Part shown: positions 24,632-32,783 of the stretch, piece by piece
How the letters are laid out: each line of letters opens with the position of its first letter
Numbering within the stretch: the first letter of the stretch is position 1
From: UBA8828 sp964510855
GTDB lineage: Bacteria > Verrucomicrobiota > Verrucomicrobiia > Opitutales > UBA953
NCBI GenBank assembly: GCA_964510855.1
Contig: CAZEDB010000010.1
Location: forward strand, 1 to 55,228
Length of the DNA: 55,228 nucleotides
Direction: 5' to 3'
Notes under the pieces: model-generated
Database searches by the model: none
What the model was told of the DNA's origin: nothing
The model's input: only the letters and a program-made list of their open reading frames with translations
Made by a program: the position numbers and the translations under genes

Positions 24632-25596
24632 CGACTCGGTGGTTTATTCGCACCTTACGGTGGTCGGGTTTTCTATTGGGTAGCGTCTGGCTCCTCCTCA
24701 CCTCGGTTTATATCGCCTATGTTTTTGCCGATGCCGAGGGTAAGACCGAAATCGAACATGCAGTTTTAGACGTCGCCGATTTAGTCCGTGAATCCACCTT
24801 AACCCCTAACGCGCTTGTGGATGCGCTCGATGATTGGGCAGATACGCTGCCAATTATCCAAGGTAAGCCCGTAGCTACGCCGGAACCTAAAGCTAAAAGT
24901 CTTTTCCCTTACGGTAAGCCGGCAGGTGGCAACTGGCTGCACCTCGAGAACCCGGGCTATGAAGTCGGTTACGATGAAACTGAGCATCTCCCGCGTTGGG
25001 CTACCTACCGTGTGGTAGCCTCGCAGCAGCCGCTCCCTGAGCGACCTTCGCGCTTCCGCATCGATCGCCGTACCGAATCGCAGGTCCGCACCGAAGTTTA
25101 CACCCGCTCAGGTTATGACCGGGGTCACCTCGCTCCTAATCGAGCCCTTGCGGCTACGGGGGGCGTCGAGGCCCAACTCGCCAGCTTCCTCTTAACCAAC
25201 GTCGTGCCCCAACTCCGCGGTCTCAATGCCGGTTTATGGCGCGATCTTGAGCACCGCATTGCTCAGCGCTACACCCGCCGTTACGGGGAACTTTGGGTAG
25301 CATGCGGCCCGCTTTTTGATGACCAAGTTTCGCCGCGACGGATTGGACAGGAAGATATGGCTATCCGCGTTCCCGATGCTTTCTGGATGGTGGTAACTGA
25401 GCGCACGCTGGACGGAAAAATGCGCACCTTAGCTTTTTTAGTGCCCCATCGTGAAATTTGGCGCGACCCCAATCCCTCGGCTTACCTAGTTTCGATTGAT
25501 GAAATCGAACGCCTTACGAAGCTCGATTTTTTCTCCGAGTTACCCGCCCAGGTGCAAGTGGCTTTGGAGCGCGATCCCGCGCCGCGGGCTTGGTAA
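24604..25596 (+). CDS. Membrane-anchored DNA/RNA non-specific endonuclease (NUC family)
   Basis: Protein of 330 residues from the ATG at 24604; in-frame starts at 24538 and 24568 would overlap DUF2752 further. A membrane anchor lies at about 21-42 (SGFLLGSVWLLLTSVYIAYV), then a linker of about 60 residues. The NUC domain follows with DRGHLAPNRA (172-181), whose His is the general base. TNVVPQLRGLNAGLWRDLE supplies the metal-binding Asn and the conserved Glu. This is a beta-beta-alpha-metal nuclease of the Serratia type. Being tethered, probably on the periplasmic side, it may degrade incoming or released DNA. It overlaps the convergent prmB gene by 83 bases. Confidence 0.85.
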   Translation: MARVATSSLTTRWFIRTLRWSGFLLGSVWLLLTSVYIAYVFADAEGKTEIEHAVLDVADLVRESTLTPNALVDALDDWADTLPIIQGKPVATPEPKAKSLFPYGKPAGGNWLHLENPGYEVGYDETEHLPRWATYRVVASQQPLPERPSRFRIDRRTESQVRTEVYTRSGYDRGHLAPNRALAATGGVEAQLASFLLTNVVPQLRGLNAGLWRDLEHRIAQRYTRRYGELWVACGPLFDDQVSPRRIGQEDMAIRVPDAFWMVVTERTLDGKMRTLAFLVPHREIWRDPNPSAYLVSIDEIERLTKLDFFSELPAQVQVALERDPAPRAW

Positions 25597-26500
25597 GGCC
25601 GGCTCGTAGGGCTGCGCGGGTTACGACGAGGATGCAGTCCGAACCATCGGTCGTGGGGAGCCACTCGAGATGGAGTTTGGGCCACTCGACTTCAATGGCA
25701 CCGCGTAAGCCACCAATCTCGAGCGACAAAATTCCCTTAGGACCTAAAACTTTGGCGGCCTGAGTAAAGAGGGTGCGCACCACATTTAAGCCATCTTCAC
25801 CCGAGAAGAGTGCCATGTCAGGTTCGCGACGAAATTCTTCCGGCAAAGTTTCACGTAGGGCGGTGGGTTCATAGGGAGGGTTGCCTACGATTAAATCGAA
25901 AGGTCCCTTGGCTTCGCCCAAACCGTCTGCCAACACGAGTTGAACCCGTGCTTCGAGTCCGTAATCGGCAACGTTAAGTCGGGCGACTTCTAGGGCATCG
26001 GGCGATAGGTCGGTCGCTAGCACCTCGGCCTCAGGAAACGCCTTAGCCAAATGAATCGCCAGACAGCCCGACCCCGTGCAAGCATCGGCTACCTGACGTA
26101 TGGGCAGCTTTTCTAAGCGGGCAACTAAGGCAGGAAGGGTTTCGACAAAATAGGAACGTGGAATCAACACACGTCGGTCGACACGAAAGCGGAGTCCGCC
26201 AAACCAACACTCACCCGTTAAGTAAGCTGTCGGTTCGCGATCCAATACGCGCCGCTCTAAAAGATCGCGGAGTCGCGCTGCGGCCGGGGCAGGCATGGGA
26301 CGTGGGAGTGACTCCTCCAGGGCTTCCCAGGGGATGCCGAGGGCAAAGGTGAGCAAGGTTGTGACCTCTTCTTCAGCATTTAAAAAACCTTGGCCGTGTG
26401 CGACCTGGTTGCGGGCCATGAGGCGTACGCCGTAAGTAAGCCAGTCCGACGCAGTGCGTAAACGGCGTAAGGAACTGTCGGGTAGGCGTCGGGCGCCCAT
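25514..26500 (-). CDS. prmB: N5-glutamine methyltransferase, PrmB type
   Basis: It methylates a glutamine in a GGQ-type or related motif; PrmB acts on ribosomal protein L3 and PrmC on release factors. The 328 residues from the ATG at 26500 include the SAM-binding VADACTGSGCLAIHLAKAFP and the catalytic GNPPYEP. PrmB-like signs are the N-terminal LRTASDWLTYGVRLMARNQV and LPEEFRREPDMALFSGEDGL, which prevail over PrmC. The C-terminal about 28 residues are basic and lie in the 83-base overlap with the nuclease gene. The start follows the accC stop by 8 bases. Confidence 0.8.
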   Translation of the reverse strand: MGARRLPDSSLRRLRTASDWLTYGVRLMARNQVAHGQGFLNAEEEVTTLLTFALGIPWEALEESLPRPMPAPAAARLRDLLERRVLDREPTAYLTGECWFGGLRFRVDRRVLIPRSYFVETLPALVARLEKLPIRQVADACTGSGCLAIHLAKAFPEAEVLATDLSPDALEVARLNVADYGLEARVQLVLADGLGEAKGPFDLIVGNPPYEPTALRETLPEEFRREPDMALFSGEDGLNVVRTLFTQAAKVLGPKGILSLEIGGLRGAIEVEWPKLHLEWLPTTDGSDCILVVTRAALRAGLTKPAARDRAPKPLAPGRVTRRKNRAS

Positions 26501-26508
26501 GACCCTAC

Positions 26509-27885
26509 TTAAGTTAAGGGTGCCGAGGACCAAAGTTCCTTCGGCGTGCGCTCAAAGAAATCTTCGAGGTACTTGGTAGTCGCCCCGCCTTGACGGAATA
26601 CGGGATCTTTCATGATGGCGCGACAAACGGGAATAGTGGTGTGGACGCCACGAATAATATACTCGCTCAACGCTCGGTGCATCCGGTCGAGCGCCTTCTG
26701 TCGATTGGCGCCTACAGAAATCACCTTCGCAATCATTGAGTCGTAAAGCGGCGGGATGGTGTACCCTGAATAACAATGGGAGTCGATCCGTACGCCGTGT
26801 CCTCCGGGGGTGTAGTAGAGCCCGATGGTCCCAGGGCTGGGGGCAAAGTTGCGGGCAGGGTCTTCAGCGTTAATCCGACATTCAATAGCGTGGCCGGTAA
26901 TCTTGATGTCGCGTTGCTCGAGCTCGAGCTTTTCGCCGCAGGCAATTAAAATTTGTCGGCGTACTAAGTCGAGATCGGTGACTTCTTCAGTCACACCGTG
27001 CTCAACTTGAATCCGGGTATTCATTTCCATGAAGAAATAATTCCCGTTTTTATCTACGAGGAACTCAATGGTTCCGGCATTTTGATAACCAATCGACTCT
27101 GCTAACCGTACCGCAGTCTTGCCCATCTGCTCGCGCAGCTTGGCGGTAAGGAAAGGTGAAGGCGCTTCTTCAATGAGTTTTTGGTGGCGACGCTGAACCG
27201 AGCAGTCGCGTTCGCCGAGGTGGAGCACTTTGCCATGCTCGTCCGCCAAAATTTGAAACTCTATGTGGCGAGGTTGCTCGATGTATTTCTCAATATAAAC
27301 GGCACCGTTGCCAAACGCTTTGTCGGCTTCCATCCGCGCGCTATCGAACTCTTTAGCAAAGGCAGCGGCATTATGGACGATGCGCATGCCCTTACCTCCG
27401 CCGCCAGCAACGGCCTTAATGATGACAGGGAAGCCGATGCGTTGGGCTTCCTTAATGGCTTCGCGCTGATTATCGACGGGACCTTCCGTACCAGGAACGG
27501 TCGGCACCTTAGCCTTAGCGGCGGTTTGGCGCGCGACCGCTTTGTCACCCATCATGCGAATGACTTCAGGGCGAGGTCCGATAAATTTAATATTCGCCGC
27601 CGCACATTTTTCCGCAAAGCCGGCCTTCTCTGAAAGGAAGCCATAGCCCGGATGGATGGCGTCAACGTTAGTGATTTCAGCCGCAGAAATAATCCGCGAC
27701 TCTAAAAGGTAGGAGTCTTTGCTCGGCCCAGGGCCGATGCAGACGGCTTCGTCGGCGAGTTGAACGTGGAGCGACTGCTCGTCGGCTTGAGAGTAGACTG
27801 CAACCGTCTTGATACCGAGTTCACGACAAGCCCGGATAATCCGCAGCGCAATTTCGCCGCGATTGGCGATAAGGATTTTGTTCAT
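26509..27885 (-). CDS. accC: Biotin carboxylase subunit of acetyl-CoA carboxylase
   Basis: It carboxylates the biotin on AccB with ATP and bicarbonate, the first committed step of fatty acid synthesis. It has 458 residues, near the usual 450. The N-terminus KILIANRGEIALRIIRACRE, the glycine-rich ATP-grasp loop AVAGGGGKGMR and FMEMNTRIQVEHGVTEEV are diagnostic; the last has Gly where most have Pro. It starts 10 bases after accB. Confidence 0.96.
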   Translation of the reverse strand: MNKILIANRGEIALRIIRACRELGIKTVAVYSQADEQSLHVQLADEAVCIGPGPSKDSYLLESRIISAAEITNVDAIHPGYGFLSEKAGFAEKCAAANIKFIGPRPEVIRMMGDKAVARQTAAKAKVPTVPGTEGPVDNQREAIKEAQRIGFPVIIKAVAGGGGKGMRIVHNAAAFAKEFDSARMEADKAFGNGAVYIEKYIEQPRHIEFQILADEHGKVLHLGERDCSVQRRHQKLIEEAPSPFLTAKLREQMGKTAVRLAESIGYQNAGTIEFLVDKNGNYFFMEMNTRIQVEHGVTEEVTDLDLVRRQILIACGEKLELEQRDIKITGHAIECRINAEDPARNFAPSPGTIGLYYTPGGHGVRIDSHCYSGYTIPPLYDSMIAKVISVGANRQKALDRMHRALSEYIIRGVHTTIPVCRAIMKDPVFRQGGATTKYLEDFFERTPKELWSSAPLT

Positions 27886-27895
27886 GCGAGCGGGC

Positions 27896-28366
27896 TCAGC
27901 TGACCTTCACGCGGAAGAGCGGCTGGCCAAATTCGACTGAGGTCCCGGTAGCCACCAGACACTCGACGACATTGCCTGCGAGTTCTGCCTGGATTTCGTT
28001 CATAACTTTCATGGCCTCGATGATACAGACCACGGTGTCGCTCTTAATTTGGCTGCCGACGCCTACAAAGGGAGGGGCATCAGGGGAGGGAGCACCGTAG
28101 AAAGTACCGACCATGGGGGAGGTGATGATCTTGATACTCGGATCGGCCACTGCGGGGGCAGGGGCAACGGCGGCGACCGGGGCAGGGGCGGCTGCGGCAG
28201 GTGCAGGGGCAGCCTGGGCGGGCGCCACAGGGTTAGGCGCCACGGTTACCCTACCGGGTATGTCGCGCTTGATACGGAGTTTAAAGTCTTGTTCTTGGAA
28301 CTCGAACTCGGATAGCTCCGACTTCTTCATTAGCTCCACGACTTGTTTGATTTTTTGGATGTCCAA
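27896..28366 (-). CDS. accB: Biotin carboxyl carrier protein of acetyl-CoA carboxylase
   Basis: It carries the biotin arm between the carboxylase and the transferase. It has 156 residues. An N-terminal helical region is followed by an Ala/Pro linker (about 45-75) and the biotinyl domain with IIEAMKVMNEIQ, biotin on K120, and a thumb-like stretch GAPSPDAPPF. The start is a TTG at 28366, supported by an AGAGG ribosome-binding site 6 bases before it. The accB-accC pair is the classic operon. Confidence 0.95.
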   Translation of the reverse strand: MDIQKIKQVVELMKKSELSEFEFQEQDFKLRIKRDIPGRVTVAPNPVAPAQAAPAPAAAAPAPVAAVAPAPAVADPSIKIITSPMVGTFYGAPSPDAPPFVGVGSQIKSDTVVCIIEAMKVMNEIQAELAGNVVECLVATGTSVEFGQPLFRVKVS

Positions 28367-28389
28367 GGGAAACCTCTGTTGGATTAGGT

Positions 28390-28414
28390 GGGTAGGTGAT
28401 AGGGAGGGTGGGGG
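28390..28414 (+). other. Potential G-quadruplex upstream of accB
   Basis: Four G-runs at 28390-28392, 28402-28404, 28406-28408 and 28410-28414 with loops of 9, 1 and 1 bases fit the quadruplex pattern. The G-rich strand is the template strand for accB, 24-48 bases upstream of its start. Confidence 0.4.
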
Positions 28415-28431
28415 TTAAATCAACCCTTATT

Positions 28432-28478
28432 AACCCCCGGGGTTTATTGCACATAAACCCTTGTAAATCATGGGTTTA
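28432..28478. promoter_or_regulatory. TAAACCC-type inverted repeats before accB
   Basis: AACCCC/GGGGTT (28432-28444) and TAAACCC/GGGTTTA (28454-28478, 11-base spacer) lie in the 114-base region between the AsmA-like gene and accB. TAAACCC occurs three times, once on plus and twice on minus. The second repeat begins 2 bases after the AsmA-like stop and could be a weak terminator; both could be operators for accBC. Confidence 0.4.
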
Positions 28479-28480
28479 AA

Positions 28481-31018
28481 TTAGAAGTCAGGTCTGACCT
28501 TAGTGTCAGGATTATCGATTGGCCCCCTGACTTTTATGCGCAAAACTTTGGTAATGAGTCGGTTAGGATTTAGATAGCCCAAGATACCCCAAGGGGAATC
28601 CTTCATCCTAAAGCTTCCATCCATTGAAATAAGCTCATTTTTAAGGTTTATTTGTCCCTTAAGTTTTAATTCAGCCTCATCGCCCGATAGGGTTAGCTCC
28701 TCGAAATTGAGCACGCGGTCATCGACTGTAAACGAACCTAGGGCCTCGGTGAGTTGGTAGTTACTTAAGCCTATGCCTAGGGCATCGAGTCCTTGGGATA
28801 CCCCCCCTAAAAGCCGGATGCGCTTAAGATTAGGGTCATCAAGGCGGAACGAGCCCCTTCCTTGCATCGCCTTGGCGTCTAAGAAATTCACCACCCCTTG
28901 ATTTAATTGCGCACTGAACAAACCCTTGCTGGGTTCGCTGGGATTGGGGGCTTCGGGCCAGCCGGGTAGGGCTCGGGAGAGTTCAGCGACTTTAATGTCC
29001 TTCAAGGTGAGTCGCGAGATGCGGTGCTGATCGCGGAGATTGCCATGAAGGGTTAACCCTACCTCACCGCCTGCCCATGCGCCGTCGAGTTTGATTTCAG
29101 CCAGAACGTCGTTGCCAGGTTCCAAGGTTACCTCGAGTTGGCTGGGGCCGAAAGGGATACCTAAGACGCGTGAGGCACTCTGTGTTTTAAGTCGGACTTG
29201 TTTCCAGCCGTTGGGCTTAAGGGTGAATTCTGTCCAAGGCGCACCCCATTCCGAGCCGCGAAGTTTTTCGGCTAACTCCGCATCGTGCAGGCGCAGGGCG
29301 CAGGCAGGGTTTAAATCTCCCGAAGCTTGAATTTCAGGCTGGGGGTTAGGAGTCGTCCAATCCCAACGTACGCTGCCCGTAGCTGTACCTGCATCTTTAC
29401 CTTCAAGTTCACCCGTCAGTTTATCAATTGAGACTAGGGTCGTTTGGCGGTTCGCATCTACCCTCAGCCGGGTTTCCAGAAAACGCGCACCCATAAAACC
29501 AAAGCGTTCAAGCGACGCTCCAACATAAACTTCGTCGACCTCTAATTCGCCCCAGCGACCCTTCACGACAACGTCTGCGTGCGGCCTAGTTTGTGAAGAG
29601 CTTAAATCAAAGCGTTGCCAAAGGCTAATCCACCATTCGCCCAGCAAGGAATTGAGACACGACGGGTGAACCGGCTGGCCTGGGCTCGAGGCGAGGCGAA
29701 TCACATAAGATTTACTTAAACCAAGATTGCCTGAGATTGAGCCCTTGAGGCCGGCGATATCGAGTTCATCTAAAGCGAAACTTCCCTCGCGGTTAAATTG
29801 AACGTTGGCACTAACCGCCGCTTGAGGTCGTTCGGGTCGAATCAGCGCGGTACGAATATTCCCCCAGCCTAGTCCGGTAACCGCAAGGGTGCCGCGTGCT
29901 TCTTTGACTGCCCCTTGAGCGGCAAGAGTTATCTGTCCGTCGGTAAATTCCAGTGCGCCGGTGAAATCCAAATCAAGATTAGCTAATAGGCGGGCCCAAT
30001 GGGCGACGCGTAAGAGTTGTTCGGCATGCAATTGGCCTGAGACTGCCGATAGCTCCCATTCATTTGTACCCAGAGATTCTATTTGGGCAGAAAGCCGCGA
30101 GGCTCCTGCACTTCCTTCAACTTTAAACTTAATTTTTCGGTCAAGGTTACCCTCGGCGACTAACGCGATGCCCTTAAGTGCCTCCCATGACACATCCGCA
30201 GCATAAGCTTTTAGTCCAGAGGCGTTGATTCCGGCGTGTAGTATGCCTACCTGCCAGCTTCCGAATTGAGAATCTTTGAGCGTGGCTTGGCCCAACCACT
30301 GTTGCTTACGGAAATTTAAATCAGCTTGCAGCGTACCTAGTTTGAGCGTGCCTGATGGGTCTTGACCCGGCTCCGCGCGCGCAGCCACGGCTAATTGCAG
30401 TCCTTCTTGCGCGATGGTAAGTTCGGCCCCTCCTCCTAGGCTGCGTAGGGTGCGTGCCCAAGTGAGCCAATCACCGGATGAATCCCAAGCGGACTCAGAT
30501 CCTTGCGGTAGTGGTGCGGCTAGTGGTGCAGCATCGCTCACCGCGGTGCGGATGTAGAGGCTGCCGGCTCGGGCGGCCAGACTTGCGCTTAGGTGATCCG
30601 ATGCCTCAACTCGGAGTAGCAGGTCATCGGCCAAGGCTTCTTGAGCGGGCCCGACACTGAGACGTCCGCGCACGTTAAGTTGACCCAACCAAGTGTTGGT
30701 AAACAACCCGCGCCAATCCGGCATCCACTTGGCCTCGCCCGAAAATAAAATACCTAGGGTGGGATCGGCGAGGACGAGTCCCTGGAGGCGAATATGACCG
30801 TTACGATCGAGTGTCACACGTTCACACTCGGCGGTGATTTTACCTCCAGCTACGTCTATCAGCCAACTGGTAGCACGAGCGGGTAACTGGGTGGGTGAGG
30901 GACGGTTTAAAACCCAGAGTGCTGCCAATTGCGGAAGCAGCAGAAGAATCAAAAGGGCACGGGCGAAGGTCGTAATCTTGGCTCGTGGTTTCCCTGGCCT
31001 TGGTGTCGCCTGCGACAT
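28481..31018 (-). CDS. AsmA-like envelope protein
   Basis: Protein of 845 residues with an N-terminal membrane anchor at about 18-38 (FARALLILLLLPQLAALWVL) and a long beta-rich periplasmic part. The C-terminal 150 residues (FRLDDPNLKRIRLLGGVSQG, NFEELTLSGDEAELKLKG) match the AsmA/TamB-like C-terminal fold. Proteins of this type form hydrophobic grooves that move lipids between membranes. It is the last gene of a six-gene minus-strand operon; the previous stop is 3 bases away. Its substrate is not evident. Confidence 0.75.
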   Translation of the reverse strand: MSQATPRPGKPRAKITTFARALLILLLLPQLAALWVLNRPSPTQLPARATSWLIDVAGGKITAECERVTLDRNGHIRLQGLVLADPTLGILFSGEAKWMPDWRGLFTNTWLGQLNVRGRLSVGPAQEALADDLLLRVEASDHLSASLAARAGSLYIRTAVSDAAPLAAPLPQGSESAWDSSGDWLTWARTLRSLGGGAELTIAQEGLQLAVAARAEPGQDPSGTLKLGTLQADLNFRKQQWLGQATLKDSQFGSWQVGILHAGINASGLKAYAADVSWEALKGIALVAEGNLDRKIKFKVEGSAGASRLSAQIESLGTNEWELSAVSGQLHAEQLLRVAHWARLLANLDLDFTGALEFTDGQITLAAQGAVKEARGTLAVTGLGWGNIRTALIRPERPQAAVSANVQFNREGSFALDELDIAGLKGSISGNLGLSKSYVIRLASSPGQPVHPSCLNSLLGEWWISLWQRFDLSSSQTRPHADVVVKGRWGELEVDEVYVGASLERFGFMGARFLETRLRVDANRQTTLVSIDKLTGELEGKDAGTATGSVRWDWTTPNPQPEIQASGDLNPACALRLHDAELAEKLRGSEWGAPWTEFTLKPNGWKQVRLKTQSASRVLGIPFGPSQLEVTLEPGNDVLAEIKLDGAWAGGEVGLTLHGNLRDQHRISRLTLKDIKVAELSRALPGWPEAPNPSEPSKGLFSAQLNQGVVNFLDAKAMQGRGSFRLDDPNLKRIRLLGGVSQGLDALGIGLSNYQLTEALGSFTVDDRVLNFEELTLSGDEAELKLKGQINLKNELISMDGSFRMKDSPWGILGYLNPNRLITKVLRIKVRGPIDNPDTKVRPDF

Positions 31019-31021
31019 CGG

Positions 31022-32776
31022 TTAAGGGGATGTCCAAGGAGCTAAAGCTTCGGCAAGATTCGGACTAGGAATAAAAATCGTACCGTCGGAGGTATCACGC
31101 ATACGTAACGAGCCAGGCCCTTCGGCGCGTGCCACGTCATACCGTCGCTCCGTAACCGCGATTCCTGCCGCCCCCGCAGCAGCTTGATCCATCACACGCA
31201 ACGTGAATAACCAGCGAGGCTCGGGCGTGGCTACGGTTAAGGTTTCAGGCTTAAACGAACTGGCTTGGACCACCGCAAGTTGGGTGGCGAGTAGAGCAGC
31301 TTGGCGATCATTGATTTTACCTTCAGCGGTCCACCGGCTGTCACTTCCTAGTAAAGCTTTCGCCACTAGTTTATCACCCTCGAAGGCTTTTAGTTCTACG
31401 CCCACTACACTCGATCCTTCGGGAAGACGGGTTAAAACTTCGGAGCGCCAGTCGTTGGCATCAAGGGAAAGCCAGCGCGCGAAGGGTAGGTCAGTGCTAC
31501 AGGCTTGAGCCTCCCCACCCACGGTGCGCACCCATAAGAGTTTGCGCTCAGGCTCGTGGGCGAGTTCATAGGTTAAGCGCCCACTAGTAAAATCGATATC
31601 TAAGCGCTTCCACTCGAGATTTTTTGGTGCCACCTGAGTTTCACCGACGCGCAACCCAGTAAGAATTCTTAGTAGTTGCTGGGCACGACCTACGCTTACA
31701 TCACGCCGGCGCGTGACGGTTGAGCCCGCGACCACGGGCATTTCCCAGCGACCATCCGCACCTGATCCTTCTAAGCGGTGGAGCGTGAGCGAGCGCCCTT
31801 CGCGTAATTGTGTCAGCACTAAGCCACGGGCCCCCGCGGCATCAAAGTCAAAAGGTATACGTGAACGTAATTCAACTATAGGGTCGGACCAAGCTGCTAC
31901 CGCCCGGGCATCCATCATGAAAGGCTGATCAGGATTATCTTCTAAGATGGCCTCAGAGAAACCTTCGACGGGAGCCCAAAGTAAAACCACTTCGCGGCGC
32001 GACGCACTTTCTAGGGAGATTCTTAACCACGGTTTCGTGTCTCCCTGGGTGCGCTTTTCGATAAATCGAACCGCGCGTACTTCCGTAAGGGTCGTTAGCG
32101 CTTTGGGCAGACGCTCAGGGTCGCCGGTTACAACATCAGGTGCTTCGAAGCGCCAGAGCGGTTTAGGTTCGGCCCGACCAATGGTTTCGCGGGCTTCCAA
32201 TACTAGGCCCCACCGACGTTCTTCGCCGGACGGTAGAATACGGCGAACGCCCACATTTCTTATTTCAAAAGGAGCGAGGGTGAAGACGGCATTTAAGCGG
32301 AAAGCTTCGGCGGGTTGAGCCAAAGCTTTAATGAGGGGTTCACCTGCCGTAGCCGCACCGCGCTTTCCGCCGTCAAGGTAGGCTACTTGGCCACCCCCAG
32401 GAAGCGACTCTGCCAAGACGCTCGCCTCGATGGTTTCACCAGCTTCGGCCGCAGCCCGAACTTTCCAGCGTTCTCCGGTGGCCAGGCGACCCGTACGCTC
32501 AGGCGTTTCACGAATTAAGGCGAGTTCGCCTAACAGGCGTTGAACTTCCCAAGGGTTCGCCGTCCAGCGATAGGGTGAGGTTACGCGCCAGCCCCCTTCA
32601 GCCCGTTCGAGCCGGAGTGTTCCTTTGGAGCTTTCAACTTCAACCCAGGCAGGAGCAATCGGGAAGGCAAGGGTTCGATTCGCTACCGTCGTCGCATCGG
32701 GCAAGCTTTGCCACAAAAGCCCTGCGCAGACCGCATTGGCGATTAAAAGAATGAGCGTCGTGCGCGTGAGTCGCAT
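31022..32776 (-). CDS. DUF4340 protein
   Basis: Protein of 584 residues from the ATG at 32776; the frame extends upstream into the previous gene. A membrane segment at 5-23 (TTLILLIANAVCAGLLW) precedes a periplasmic part made of repeated beta-rich domains. RTLAFPIAPAWVEVESSKG and WRVTSPYRWTANPWEVQRLL are typical of DUF4340. The family is often found next to GldG-type ABC genes, as here. Its function is unknown. It starts 7 bases after the GldG-like stop. Confidence 0.78.
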   Translation of the reverse strand: MRLTRTTLILLIANAVCAGLLWQSLPDATTVANRTLAFPIAPAWVEVESSKGTLRLERAEGGWRVTSPYRWTANPWEVQRLLGELALIRETPERTGRLATGERWKVRAAAEAGETIEASVLAESLPGGGQVAYLDGGKRGAATAGEPLIKALAQPAEAFRLNAVFTLAPFEIRNVGVRRILPSGEERRWGLVLEARETIGRAEPKPLWRFEAPDVVTGDPERLPKALTTLTEVRAVRFIEKRTQGDTKPWLRISLESASRREVVLLWAPVEGFSEAILEDNPDQPFMMDARAVAAWSDPIVELRSRIPFDFDAAGARGLVLTQLREGRSLTLHRLEGSGADGRWEMPVVAGSTVTRRRDVSVGRAQQLLRILTGLRVGETQVAPKNLEWKRLDIDFTSGRLTYELAHEPERKLLWVRTVGGEAQACSTDLPFARWLSLDANDWRSEVLTRLPEGSSVVGVELKAFEGDKLVAKALLGSDSRWTAEGKINDRQAALLATQLAVVQASSFKPETLTVATPEPRWLFTLRVMDQAAAGAAGIAVTERRYDVARAEGPGSLRMRDTSDGTIFIPSPNLAEALAPWTSP

Positions 32777-32783
32777 GCGAGGA

